DNA of 64,000 bases from Protea cynaroides. Taxonomy: Eukaryota > Streptophyta > Magnoliopsida > Proteales > Proteaceae. The translations under genes and the position numbers were made by a program. The DNA lies in assembly GCA_028583415.1 (NCBI GenBank), contig CM053266.1, positions 85,628,149 through 85,692,148 of the forward strand. The letters run 5' to 3'. The notes under the pieces were generated by a model, which saw only the letters and a list, made by a program, of their open reading frames with translations, was not told the DNA's origin and ran no database searches. Shown here in pieces: positions 40,771-52,411 of the stretch. Positions within the stretch are counted from its first letter, which is position 1, and each line of letters starts with the position of its first letter.

Positions 40771-42911
40771 TATCACACCCCAATTCTAGCTGAACCAGAA
40801 GTGTGAGTGAACCGCTACTAAATCAATGGTTTACACCAGGATTTCGATAAGACCGTGTCCACTTACATAAACCATTGCACATAACCATAATCAAAATATA
40901 AATAGATACAGCGGAAGTCTTAATTAAATGAACTGAGTATTCTATTGATACTTAAATAAATTATCTCAATTATTCAATAAACTAAAACGTAAATAAATAT
41001 CTTTACATTATTTATAAAATCCAACTGTAATAAAATAAAATAAATTAAAACCATCCTAGAGGTACACGTAGTAAAGGCACTCGCATGAAGCGTCATGCTC
41101 GTCCTCTCCTACTTGCACATCCAAAGCAGCAACACCTCTATACACTAGAGCGTCCACATAGTCCTCCACAGTATAACCTACATCAACATCTAAAAACATG
41201 TATAAATACAAGGGTGAGCTCACAACTTAGCTCAGTAAGAAAATCAAACAATGCAACAAGCAATATGCATGAGTAACATTCACATTTGGTATAGTATACT
41301 TGCACAGTGCTATGGTAAGGTTTGGCGGCTACCGCACCTCCATGCATGAGAGTGTGAGCACGCCCAATGGATCACACATTGTTGTTGCCCCACATCACTC
41401 ACTCCGATATAGAGATAGAGCTAGAGTCTGGTGGGCAAGCTGTGCCTCCATCCCACATCCATCCCCTAATACCCTCTACCATACCAATACCTACACCCCT
41501 ATTGATGAGGGCTTGCAAGTGGGCTCGTTACTAACCAATCCTATATGTCATCATAGTAGGCCTTATCCCGCATAGCTCCCTACGGCATAGAGATAGGACT
41601 CAAGTCTGGTGGCCAGGCTGGAGACCATAATACCACATCCTCTCGCTGATACCCTACCAGCACCAAGCATGCTAAGATAGTAGCGATATGAAAAGGTGCC
41701 AGTGTGAGGAATGATCCAAGACCCTAGGCCCTTCCCATTCCATACACCAAGAAAAATATTCACATGCGTAACAATCACATCTTAGCATAGCGAATATGCA
41801 TAAACATAATATAATAACTGAAAGTAAAGATGATATGTAATATACACAAGCAACACTCCATAGAAATAATAGTTATTAACAACGTTTTACTGTTATTAAT
41901 TAATTTGGGTTTAGGTCTAATTCCCTTACTTAATGTTTGATTGCTAGCTTGCTCCACGTCACAGATTCCAACCTTACTATCACAAGGTCCTACATGACGT
42001 TAAGGTTCAGTTAGAATTAGTTCCTTAGGGTTTACATTGGTCGAAAACCAACTGGGTCAAAAACCAATCCATTCTGGACATACCGGTCGCAAGTCACTGT
42101 ACAATGGCGTGACCGGAATAGTTGACCAGACAGCCTTGATAAGCTACCTGAGAGGTACCAGTCGCATATACCAGTCGCACCTAGTATCATTGGTATGGTC
42201 AACCGGTATGCCTCCAGAAGGCCACCAACTTGGTGTTCGTCTTTCGTCGATCATCGCACATGACTTCTAGGGTTCCTCTTATGCATTCTAGGCCTAAGCA
42301 ATTTAATAGGGTTTGTTTTAACTTCCATTCAAGTCCTACATTCTAATGAACCTTGGTCTAGAATTCAAATCTAGGGTTTATCAAACAATTAGGGTTTAAT
42401 GGTGAATTAGGGTTTTAGATCAATACCTAGCCTTGCATGTTATTGATCATTCATCAACAACACTCAACCTATAGAAAAGTCTAAGCACTTACCGTTGGTT
42501 TGGGAACTATGGTGTTATTTGTCCAACGGAATCTCCTGCTCCTTTCTCCTCTTTAGATCTCCTTCTCCTCTCTAGGGTTTGTGAGAATCAATCAAAGAGG
42601 TTTAAGGAGGTTTACGAGTCCTTATATAGGCCAGGATGGAGTTTAGGAAAGTTTCCTACGTTAGGAAAGTCTCTAGGATTGAGATTTGGCAAGCGGGACC
42701 CACAGAGATACTTTTTTAGATCTGACTAGTCTGCTCGCGTAGACATATCAGTCGATCAGTGTGTAGACCGGTATAAAATTTATCAACCTATTTTATTTAT
42801 TTTCATACCTGATTATTATCCGCTCGCCCCATTTGGTCCGGTTATGATTGGAAGACCTATCACAACATGTAATAGAGGTTTAGATCGGGTTCATGGAGTG
42901 TGGGTTTTACA
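40771..42911 (-). repeat. 3' LTR of element E (2,141 bp)
   Basis: TATCACACCCC...GGGTTTTACA. TATA box 42630-42621 (minus CCTATATAAG) and a consensus-like donor CAACG|GTAAGTGC near 42493. Two GATAGAGCTA...CCCCTAATACC-type repeats (about 41407 and 41588), ACCGGTCGC words (42070-42230). Confidence 0.9.
41056..41189 (-). CDS. LTR mini-exon (E 3' LTR copy)
   Basis: 134 nt to TAG after an acceptor-like TTTTTAG in the same phase. VEDYVDALVYRGVAALDVQV and end ASCECLYYVYL; the third Cys is Tyr in this copy. Confidence 0.55.
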
Positions 42912-43018
42912 ACTCCCCCACTCTTAAAAGAAATTTCATCCCTGAAATTTGCATGTAGGTCTCACAACTCCCCCACCCTTAAAAGAAATTTTGGCCTCAA
43001 AATTTGTACGTACCTTCT
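42909..43018. repeat. 55-bp tandem duplication across the LTR/PPT junction of E
   Basis: ACAACTCCCCCAC...AAAAGAAATTT occurs at 42909 and 42964. The second copy is preceded by GGTCTCACA, resembling the LTR end. So there are two candidate polypurine tracts, and the LTR end could be called at 42911 or 42966. I prefer 42911 because it matches the 5' LTR end. Confidence 0.75.
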
Positions 43019-46000
43019 TCGTCGAAAAGGTTGGGGTACTCCTTTCGCATCGTGTTTTCCTCCTCCCAAGTGATTTCTTCTACATCTTGGCTTTTTCAAT
43101 GTACTTTGACATAATGGATATCCTTGTTTCGGAGGTGTTGTACCTTTTGGCTTGTGAGCATCATGGGTACCACCTCAAATGTCAAATCCTCTGTTAAGTC
43201 TGGTGGATCTTCTGTCAAGATGTGCGATGGATCCCTGACATACTTCTTCAGCAGTAAAACAAGGAACACATCATGAACGCTTAACATGGATGGTGGTAGG
43301 GCTGGTTAATACACCACATTATCACGTCTGATCAGTATCTCGAACGGTCCCACATATCTGGAGCACAACTTCTCCTTTTTACTAAACCGTTTCAGACCTC
43401 ACACAGGTGATATCTTCAAAAATACCTTGTCTTCTACTGCAAACTCCAAGTCTCGACGTCTGTTATCTGCGTAATACTTTTGTCGAACTTGAGCTGTTTT
43501 TACCCCTTCTTTAATTTGATCAATCACTCAACAAGTTTCTTCTACAAACTCTAGTCCTACGATCATTCTCTCTCCCACTTCATTCCATAATAGAGGTGTA
43601 CGATATTTTTTCCCATAGAGTTCCTCATATGGAGCCATCTGGATTGTAGCCTGATAACTATTGTTATAAGCAAACTCGACAATCGATAGTTTCTCATCCC
43701 AAGCTCCCTTGAATTCTATGGCCCAAGCTCGGAGCATATCCTCCAAGATCTAGATAGTTTTCTCTGACTGGCCATCTGTCTGAGGATGAAAGACTGTACT
43801 AAACTTCAGTTTGGTTCCCATGGATTTCTGTATTCCTTCCCAAAACTTGGATGTAAAACGGGGATCTCTGTCAGATACTATACTCTCCGACACACCATGA
43901 AGTCTGACTATATTATCCACGTATAGCTTGGCCAACCTGTCCATGGTGTACTGAGGTCTGACAGCGATGAAAGCAGGCTATCTTGGTAAGTCAATCAACT
44001 ATCACCCAAACTACATCTACTGACCTTGGTATCAAGGGTAGGCCAGTGACGAAATCCATTGTGATACAATCCCACTTCCATGCTGGCTCTGATAGTGGTT
44101 GTAATAACCCAGTCGATCTTTGTCTTTTTGCTTTCACTTGCTGGCAATTCAGACATTGAAATATGAACTGAGCTACATCCACTTTTATAACCTTTTACCA
44201 ATATAATCTCCTCACGTGGTACATCTTAGTGCTTATTGAATGTACCGAATATGGGGTATAATGAGCTTCTGTCATAATTATATCTCTGATGTTTGAGTTC
44301 TCACTCATAGGTATACATAATCGTCCGCGATACTTGAGTACCTTATCTAAATACAAGGTGAATTTAAGGTTGCTTTTACCCTTTTCTAGATCTTCTTGCA
44401 CAGTCCTGAGGTGTGGATCCTGTAGGATTGCTGCTTTCACCTCATCTATCAGATCTGGTGAGATCTTCATGGCTGCAAACATCAATGTGAACTTGTAAAT
44501 CAAGCCTTGCTCCATTGAATCTTCTGTTGACTCCAGTATATACTGTTCTTCATTTTCTATTGAGCCAGAGGTTGTAGCACACAGTGTAGCGTTTGTACTG
44601 GGTCCTGCCTCAAGTTTTAATACCCACTTTCTGCTTAAGGCATCAGCCACAATGTTTACCTTACCCAGATGGTACTGGATGTCGCAATCATAGTCCTTTA
44701 GTAGTTCCAACCACCTTCTTTGCCTTATATTCAGGTCCTTCTGAATGAAGAGGTAAGTCAAACTCTTGTAGTCGGATTTGATATTAAACTTTTCACCATA
44801 CAGGTAATGCCTCCAAGTTTTGATTGCATGAATGACCGCTGCTAATTTCAGATCATGCGTAGGATAATTTTTCTCATACTCTTTCAACTGTCTTGACGCA
44901 TAGGCGATTACTTGTTCTCCTTACATCAATACACATTCAAGTCCCAACCCTAATGCATCTGTATATAGAGTGAACAGCAAGCCTGGTGTTGAGATAATCA
45001 AGATAGGTGCAGAGACTAGCCTTGACTTCAGAGTCTGAAAGTACTTCTCGCACTCATCTGTCCATATGAATTTCTCTCCCTTCTTGGTTAGCCTGGTGAG
45101 TGGAATGGCAATCCTTGAGTAGTCTTTCACAAATCTTCTATAGTAACCAAACAATCCAAAGAAGCTACGAATGTCAGCAACTAACTTTGGTGCTTCCCAT
45201 CCTATTATAGCTGCAATCTTGCTTGGATCTATCTTGATACCATTTGCAGATGCTACGTGACCCAAGAAAGCCACTTCCTTTAGCCAATATTCACACTTCT
45301 TGAACTTGGCGTAAAGCTTCTCCCTTCTCAGTCATTGTAGGGCTACTCTTAAGTATGATGCATGCGTCTCCCTGTCCTTTGAGTAGACCAATATGTCATC
45401 GATGAATACGATGACCGAAGGGTCCAACATGTCATGAAACACTCGTTCATCAGCTCCATGAATGATGTTGGGGCATTGGTAAATCCAAACGACATTACAA
45501 GGAACTCATAGTGCCCATACCTTGTCCTGAAGGCAGTCTTCGGAATATCTCCTACCTTGATCTTCAGTTGGTGATACCCAGATCTAAGATCAATCTTTGA
45601 GAAAATTTTTGCACCTTGTAACTGATTGAATAGATCATCGATCCTAGGCAAAGGGTATTGTTCTTGATGGTTAACTTGTTCAACTCTCGATAGTCAATAC
45701 ATAGTTGTACGCTACCATCCTTCTTCTTTACGAACAATATAGGCGATCCCTACGGTGATATGCTTGGTCGTATGAAACCCTTATCTAGCAGTTCCTGTAA
45801 CTGGATCTTCAACTCTTTTAATTCTGTAGGGGTCATCCTTGTAGGGTGCTTTAGACACTGGCGTCGATCCTGGCATAAGGTCTATCACAAACTCTGTAGC
45901 CCTGTCTGGAGGTAGTCCAGGTAGATCTTCTATAAATACATCTTGAAACTCACGTACCACGTCTAGATCTTCTATTTTTGGCACCTCTGCTGCCACATAG

Positions 46001-46451
46001 GCCACAGACACTAAGTACCCAACTCCTTCCTTCTCTAGGCATCTCTTAGCTTTTAAGGTAGAGAGGATATGCTTTCGCTTCCTAGGTAACTTAGTTCCTG
46101 TGAAGCTGAACTCTTTTCCATTATCATCCGTGAAAGCAAGCTTCTTTTCGGCACATAATAAACTAGTCGAATGCTGGCCTAACCAATCCATTCCCAAAAT
46201 GACATCAAAGTCTGCTATCTTGAGTTGAATAAAATTTTCTTCTAGGTTTCGTCCATCAATAATAATTGGGCACGACCCATAGCATTCATTCAAAACCACT
46301 TCTAATCCTAGTGGGGAACAAACTGTCAAGCTCTGAATCAAGGGCTTGACACGTAAGTCCAGTCTCTTCCCAAAAGATAAAGAAACAAAGGAGTGTGTAG
46401 TCCCAGAGTCAAAGAGTACTTTAGTGGGTACACCAGCTATATCTACAGTTC
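43019..46451 (-). pseudogene. pol: pol of element E: protease, RT, RNase H, integrase, chromodomain (broken)
   Basis: Starts after the predicted intron (TVDIAGVPTKVLFDSGTTHS), so the protease DSG is intact. Then protease core (IADFDVILGMDWLGQHSTSL, about 46220-46150), RT (45850-45280; catalytic site context LRSSYSSMTYWSTQ reads out of frame, the FIDD motif being in the alternative frame near 45400), RNase H (44980-44640), integrase zinc finger (44210-44150), core (44090-43750) and C-terminal region with chromodomain (43290-43030; DIHYVKVH then a stop where Trp is expected). Stops or frame changes occur near 45830, 45650, 45450, 45340, 44920, 44190, 43985, 43747, 43525 and 43096. Same domain order as C and D, clearly diverged in sequence. 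Confidence 0.87.
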
Positions 46452-46530
46452 CTGGAATTTAATTATCCCTTAGTCTACATGCTCATACATAATAACACAA
46501 TAAACAAAATAGTAAGGGAAGAAATCATAC
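46452..46530 (-). other. Predicted gag-pol intron of element E (79 bp)
   Basis: Donor GTTACTG|GTATGATTTC at 46530; acceptor TTAAATTCCAG ending 46452. Retention gives a 16-residue hydrophobic tail (ISSLTILFIVLLCMSM) and stop. Removal gives VVTGTVDIAGVPTKVLFDSG in one frame. The internal TGTAGACTAA is the same as in B, C and D although the rest of the intron differs. Confidence 0.72.
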
Positions 46531-47861
46531 CAGTAACCACATTAGGTGATGCGACTGCCTCCTCAGTGGTGACTGCAAATACCTTCCCTTGTTGCGGCGG
46601 TTGCTTTTTAGGTAAAGTGCAAGTCCTTGCATAATGACCTACTTGCTGACAGTTGAAGCACTTGATATTATTATCCTGACCAGCTATCAGATGTGATGGA
46701 ATGGTATTCATCTTTGCTGGTACTGAGTATTTTGAGCCTTGTAGGGGCAGAAGGGTCTAGTGTTTCCTCCACCAGAAGTCTCAGTAGCAGGTCTCTTCAG
46801 TTCCTTGTTTTGAGCAAAGAAGCTGTCCCTTTGGCTTGATTCGATCACTCTAGCAATCTGTACAGCTTCGTTATATATCTTCTTCTCTAAACCCAGAACA
46901 TGCTCCCGAATACTTCCTCGCAATCCTATATTGAACCTACGGGTCTTTGTTTCCTGCTCTTGCATGCTAGTTAGAGCGGAAAAAAACAGCTCTTCATACC
47001 TCTCTGGTACGCATCTACAGTCATCTGGGATTGTTGCAGGTTGAGGAATTCCTTCTCCATCTGATCCCAAAAACTCTTTGGGAAGTACTTATCGAAGAAG
47101 ACCCCTTTGAAGATCTCCTAGGTGATTTGGGTGTGCTTCATCTCCAAGTATGGCCGGGTAGAATTCCACCAAGCATTGGCATCTTCCTTAAGCATGTGTG
47201 TAGCAAACAACACCTTCTTGTCTTCAGTACAAGTCATTAGACAGAAGTTCATTTCCATCTCAACAATCCATTGTACAGGCCACAATGATTTCCCTAGCTT
47301 CCCTGTGAAGGAAGGGGGCTTCAGTTTCAAAAACCTATCTATGGCATGGCTAAGGTCATTCTGTCCCTATGCATTCATTCCATACCATGGTGGTGGGTAC
47401 ACATAGACCCCTTGATAGGTAGATGATGTTGGAATCTAATGTGGTGGTTGTAGATTCTATTCTTGACCCATCGGTCCAGTGCTGCCATCCATCGAGTGTG
47501 AGGTATTATTCCCTCCAGAATCAGGTGTACCTTCTGTAGGGATGTACCCCGGTGGCCTGAACATCTTCAGCATCTCGTTCAAGAATGTCTTCTGCTGTGC
47601 TTTCATCTGGTAGACTAGATTCGTCACTATAGTCTCAGAATTGGTGTAAGGAGGGTCTGGCAGATTTGTTGGTGCCCTATGACTTTGTCCTTCTCCACCA
47701 TTTCTCATTGGTGTCCTATCCCCATCATCTCTCATTGGGTTTCCTTCTTCTGGGTTCAGGTTTTGCTCATCAATATTTTCCGTCTCCATATTGGCCTCGG
47801 TTTGACGTACCCTTGAATGGTGCCATTTCCGTGAACCTCCATGGCCGTTTTCGCCTGCCAT
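46531..47861 (-). pseudogene. gag: gag of element E (capsid plus CCHC), broken
   Basis: MAGENGHGGSRKWHHSRVRQ at 47861. Acidic/Pro-rich N terminus, capsid-like gag domain (SLWPVQWIVEMEMNFCLM, MLKEDANAWWNSTRPYLEM, KYFPKSFWDQMEKEFLNL, VLGLEKKIYNEAV) and CCHC knuckle CFNCQQVGHYARTC near 46655-46615. Stops at about 47457, 47441, 47372 and 47118, and frame changes near 47015 and 46710. Same layout as family 1 gag with about one third of the residues changed by eye. Confidence 0.85.
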
Positions 47862-48044
47862 CTTAGATTATTTTTCCCTGTTTGGATCTAAGAAGAAGAC
47901 ATAACACATGAGATATATTTGAATAGTCACATTTTGTCATAATAGTGTTAGTCTTCAACAAGTGCGAGGCGAAAAACCCCAATGGAAACCTTAAAATCAA
48001 AATTTTAAATTTTTCTCAAAATTTTATTGAGCTTGAATAACCTG

Positions 48045-48290
48045 TCCGGTCACAACATATCGGTCGCGACACTGTAGAATATGGCACGACCGGTATTGCC
48101 AGATGGACAAACCTCTTGGGCTTCCCGAGGTGTACCGGTCGATGCACCTGTAGTAGCACTGTAGGGTATGGTGCGACCGATACAGTCGATGACAAAATTT
48201 CTCTCTTGGCCGAGAGATACTGGTCGCCTATCCCAGGAGATACCGATCGACTGGTATAGGGTAAAACCATCGATCGGTATGCCTGAAAAG
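48045..48290. promoter_or_regulatory. Cluster of ACCGGTCG / CGACCGGTA words in the leader of E
   Basis: At least seven copies of CCGGTCG, CGACCGGT or ACCGATCG in both orientations, in the same place as the GGGTCGA clusters of family 1. The location is conserved while the word differs. Confidence 0.5.
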
Positions 48291-48371
48291 GCTTTAAAAT
48301 TGTGATTTTTGACTCATTTTTCACTTTTTCTTCTCTTTTTCTCTTCGGTGGCGATTCCTCTCTGGCTTGGT

Positions 48372-48871
48372 GAGTTGCTACAGTCCTACCGGTGCTTGTA
48401 GAAGCGATTCTTCTTACTCAAGAGTATTCCACAACCTCTCCAAGTAAGTTTCTTCCTTTCTCACTCTCTTTTACATTGTTTATTCATGGTTTCTTGTCCA
48501 AAAACTATGTTTTTCTAGATTTAGGAGATTCTAACTGTAGGAACTCTTTTTCTTCGACTTAGAAATGGTTTTGGGACCTCTATGGACAAAAGCCCCAAAC
48601 TTATTTGAGGTTCCACCATATGGTTTGCTCGAAATCAAAATTTTTTATGGTTTTGACCTAGGTTTTGGCCAAAATCAAAATTTTCTAATAAAATGTGGAA
48701 ATTCTTACTTGTTTGCTAATTATTTAGTCTCTACTTATCGCTATTTGATTATGTAAGTCCTCCTACCCAAATTTTGGTTGAGTTCGAGGCCTTTGCTTGC
48801 AATACTGTCGTTATGCTACTGAAATTTCAAAAAATTTCGACTAATTCTCATTGTTTTGTTTTGTTTTGTAG
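48372..48871 (+). other. Predicted 5' exon end and 428-bp intron of the antisense gene (E)
   Basis: GAGTTGCTACAGT at 48372-48384; donor TCCAA|GTAAGT with intron start 48444; acceptor TTTTGTTTTGTAG ending 48871, eight bases before the ATG at 48879. Length and spacing match family 1 although the intron sequences are diverged. Confidence 0.62.
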
Positions 48872-48878
48872 TTAAACC

Positions 48879-50114
48879 ATGTCTAGGTGTCGTGGTGCTG
48901 GTAAGCATGCAAATGCTTTTGGCATGAACCGACCACACCCACCTGTCCCACAATATAATGCGTGGTGGTTTAGTTTGGCGACGACGGAAGCTAGTTTCCC
49001 ATGATTTGAGGACAAAAACATCGAGTCTGGATGCCATGTGAATCTAAAACAATTCCAATGGTTCGATGTTGAAGTTGCCTTTGATGCACTTGGGTGGTTG
49101 CTTGTGATCACCTATATAGTGACTATCTGACTCAATCTAGTGAAACACTTCTATGCCAACTTGAAGGTTGAGGGAGATCTTAATGACTTCGATCATTGTC
49201 AAAGGTGTTCCTATATCATTGGACACACATCAGCTTGTTGATCTTTTGGGGATTCCCAATGATGGTGACTTGATTTACTGCGCTCCCAAGGCTAAGGGCT
49301 ACCTCATTGAGGACCTATGCCAAGAGGTTGCAAAGCAAATCTTCAACCTAGGGGCACCCATAAAAGCTACAAGCTTACAGCCTCTTCCTCGCGTCTATTG
49401 TCGCATTATTCAACATACTATAGTTCCTCAGAGCGATCACTACAGCGAGTTGTCTCAGCTTACATAGTATTCACTTATTGTGTCTACACTAGAGAGCGCG
49501 TCTATCTACCCTATATCATTATCAGGACTATGCTCCAGGCTACCAGGCCCAACCTGATAGGCAACCTTCCTAATGATCGGCTTATTACTACTCTCTTGCA
49601 ATGCCTTCGCGTAGATATGAGAAATGAGATTGCGATCGAGGATACTATGTCATCAAACATTGACTGGGATGCCATCGACAGGATGAAGATGGACACCCTG
49701 CTGATTAGTGATGAGGAGCTAGAAGCTCATCCTAGTCCACCTAGGAAGGTAGCAGCAGCAGCAATTACCAATACATCTTATGCAGTAGGGGGTGATGATG
49801 ATGAACACAAGGAGGATATTCCTACACCTGCACCCCAACCCATTCCTACAGCAGGACCTTCTCAGCCTCCTCCCGATACCGTGATGGATATGTTCATGGA
49901 GATTCGAGATGCCCAGCGTGAGATGAACCATGAACTGGGGCGCCTTACCCGTAGGCTAAGGGTCACACAGGAGCAGGTATACTGGCTCAGGGTCGCATAT
50001 GAGTGTGAGTATAACATTACCGATCCTATTCCTATGATGCCCCAACCCCATGATGGATCACTTTATTTTCTTTCCTATCAGTACTATGACTTTTATAACA
50101 GGCTAACTGTCTGA
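48879..50114 (+). pseudogene. Antisense extra ORF of element E
   Basis: MSRCRGAGKHANAFGMNRPH at 48879. The first 190 codons match the family 1 domain (FDVEVAFDALGWLLVITY, YANLKVEGDLND, then after a frame change near 49175 GVPISLDTHQLVDLLGIPND and LPRVYCRIIQHTIVPQSDHY). Stops near 49002 and 49128. The frame reaches TAG at 49465-49467, the homologous codon 190 of B and D. After a one-base deletion it continues VYLPYIIIRTMLQATRPNLI, an acidic/Pro-rich linker, a short coiled coil (MEIRDAQREMNHELGRLTRR) and WLRVAYECEYN, ending at 50114. The shared domain order with family 1 dates the antisense gene to before the split of the two families. Confidence 0.7.
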
Positions 50115-50419
50115 TTTGTGGACTGTACCCTGTAGTACATTAACTTTTCACTCTTTGGATGTTTTTACTCTTCGATACAGTTCTTTTCTTGTTATTACGG
50201 TAGTTTATGATCATTCTCGCTTGTTATCATGGTTTCTTATCTAGAGCATGATTGTTTATTAAGTTCCTCCTATAATATAGTATATTATGCTCTTTCGTAT
50301 TTAGTCTCAGGCATCAAACAGATGCTTTAGATGTGTTTTTATTAAATCTTTTAAGTTTTCCTATCTCAATCCATTGACTTGGTTAGGTGCATGGATGGTC
50401 TATTGAATAGAGCCTAAAA

Positions 50420-50431
50420 GCTTTGATACCA
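50420..50431 (-). other. Primer-binding site of element E (tRNA-iMet, one mismatch)
   Basis: Minus strand TGGTATCAAAGC, 3 bp from the 5' LTR edge at 50435. Confidence 0.88.
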
Positions 50432-50434
50432 AGT

Positions 50435-52411
50435 TGTCACACCCCAATTCTGACTGAACCAGATTTGTGAGTGAACCACCACTAAATCAACGGTTCACAC
50501 CATGATCTAAATAAGACCGTATCCACTTACACAAACCATTGCACATAATCATAATCAGAATATAAATAGATACAGTAGAAGTTTTAATTAAATGAACTAA
50601 GTATTCTATTGATACTTAAATAAATTATCCCAATTATTCAATAAACTAAAACGTAAATAAATATCTTTATATTGTTTATAAAATCCAACTGCAATAAAAT
50701 AAAATAAATTAAAACCTTCCTAGAGGTACACACAGTAAGGGCACTCGCATGAAGCGTCAGGCTCGTCCTCTCCTGCTTGCACATCCAAAGCAGCAACACC
50801 TCCATACACTGGAACGTCCACGTAGTCCTCCACAGTATAACCTGCATCAACATCTAAAAATATGTATAAATACAAGGGTGAGCTCACAACTTAGCTCAGT
50901 AAGAAAATCAAACATTGCAATAAGCAATATGCATGAGTAACATTCACATTTGGTATGGTATACTTGTATAGTGCTATGGTAAGGTTTGGTAACCACCGCA
51001 CATCCATGCACGAGAGTGTGAGCACGCCCAATAGATCACACACCGCTGTCGCCCCACATCACTCACTCTGGTATAGAGATAAAGCTGGAGTCTGGTGGGC
51101 AGGCTGCGCCTCCTTCCCACGTCCTCCCCCTGAAACCCTCTACAGTACCAATACCTACACCCTTATTGGCGAGGGCTTGCAAGTGGGCTCGTCACTAACT
51201 AATCTTATATGTCATCATAGTAGGCCCTATCACAGCACAGCTCCCTACGGCATAGAGATAAGGCTCGAGTTTGGTGGCCAGGTCGGAGACCACAATGCCA
51301 CGTCCTCCCGCTGATACCCTACCAGCACCAAGCATGATAAGATAGTAGCAATACAAAAATGTGCCAATGTGAGGAATGATCCAAGACCCCAGGCCCTTCC
51401 CATTCCATACACCAATGAAAACATTCACATGCCTAACAATCATATCCTAGCATAGCGAGTATGCATGAATAGAATATAATAACTGAAAGTAAATATGACA
51501 TGTGAATATGCACAAGCAACACTCCATAGAAACAATAGTTATTAACAATGTTTTACTGTTATTAATTAATTAAGGTTTAGGTCTAATTCCCTTACCTGAC
51601 GCTTGATTGCTAGCTTGCTCCACATCATAGAGTCCATCCTCACTATCATGAGGTCCTACACGACGTTAAGGTTCAGTTAGAATTTGTTCCTTAGGGTTTA
51701 CATTGGTCAAAAACCAATTGGGTCAAAAACCAATCCATTCTGGACATACCGGTCACATATACCGATCACAGGTCACTGCGCAGTGGCGTAACCAATATAA
51801 TCGACCTGACAGCCTTGGCAGGCTACCCGAGAGGTACCGGTTGCATATACTGGTCTCACCTAGTGCCACCCGTATGGGCGACCGATATGCCTCCTGAGGC
51901 CACCAACTTGGTATTTGTCTTCCGTCGGTCATTGCACATGACTTCTAGGGTTCCTCCTATGCATTCTAGGCCTGAGCAACTTGATAGGGTTTGTTTTAAC
52001 TTCCATTCAAGTCCTACATTCTAATGAACCTTGGTCTAGAATTCAAATCTAGGGTTTATCGAACAATTAAGGTTTAATGGTGAATTAGGGTTTTAGATCA
52101 ATACCTAGCCTCGTATGGTATTGATCATTCATCAACAACACTTAACCTAGAGAAAAGTACAGGTACTTACCGTTGGTTCACAAACTATGGTGTTTTTCAT
52201 CCAACGGAATCTCCTCTTCTACCTTTCTCAGCTCCTTTCTCCTCTTCAGATCTCTTTCTCATCTTTAGGGTTTATGAGGATCAATCAAAAAGGTTTAAGG
52301 AGGTTTAAGAGTCCTCATATAGGCTAGGATGGAGTTTAGGGAAGTTTCCTACATTAGGAAAGTCTCTAGGATTGAGATTTGACAAGCGTTTGATGGAGTG
52401 CGGGTCTTACA
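50435..52411 (-). repeat. 5' LTR of element E (1,977 bp, internal deletion)
   Basis: TGTCACACCCC...GGGTCTTACA. Compared with the 3' LTR it lacks about 185 bp just inside the right end (3' LTR bases about 42705-42890). TATA at 52323-52314 is degenerate. The mini-exon 50853-50720 is intact. Ends before TSD CCGGC. Confidence 0.92.
50720..50853 (-). CDS. LTR mini-exon (E 5' LTR copy)
   Basis: 134 nt to TAG after acceptor-like TTTTTAG. VEDYVDVPVYGGVAALDVQA and end PDASCECPYCVYL with all three Cys. Confidence 0.58.

Larger units (their letters stand above)
40771..52411 (-). mobile_element. Element E, second chromovirus family, complete (11.6 kb), TSD CCGGC
   Basis: LTRs 40771-42911 and 50435-52411, PPT, pol, gag-pol intron, gag, leader with antisense ORF, and PBS 50420-50431 (one mismatch). 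CCGGC flanks it at 40766-40770 and 52412-52416. In about 260 bp of LTR start I count about 25 differences, so it is old relative to D. The first bases TG of the 3' LTR are mutated to TA. gag and pol are broken. Confidence 0.93.
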
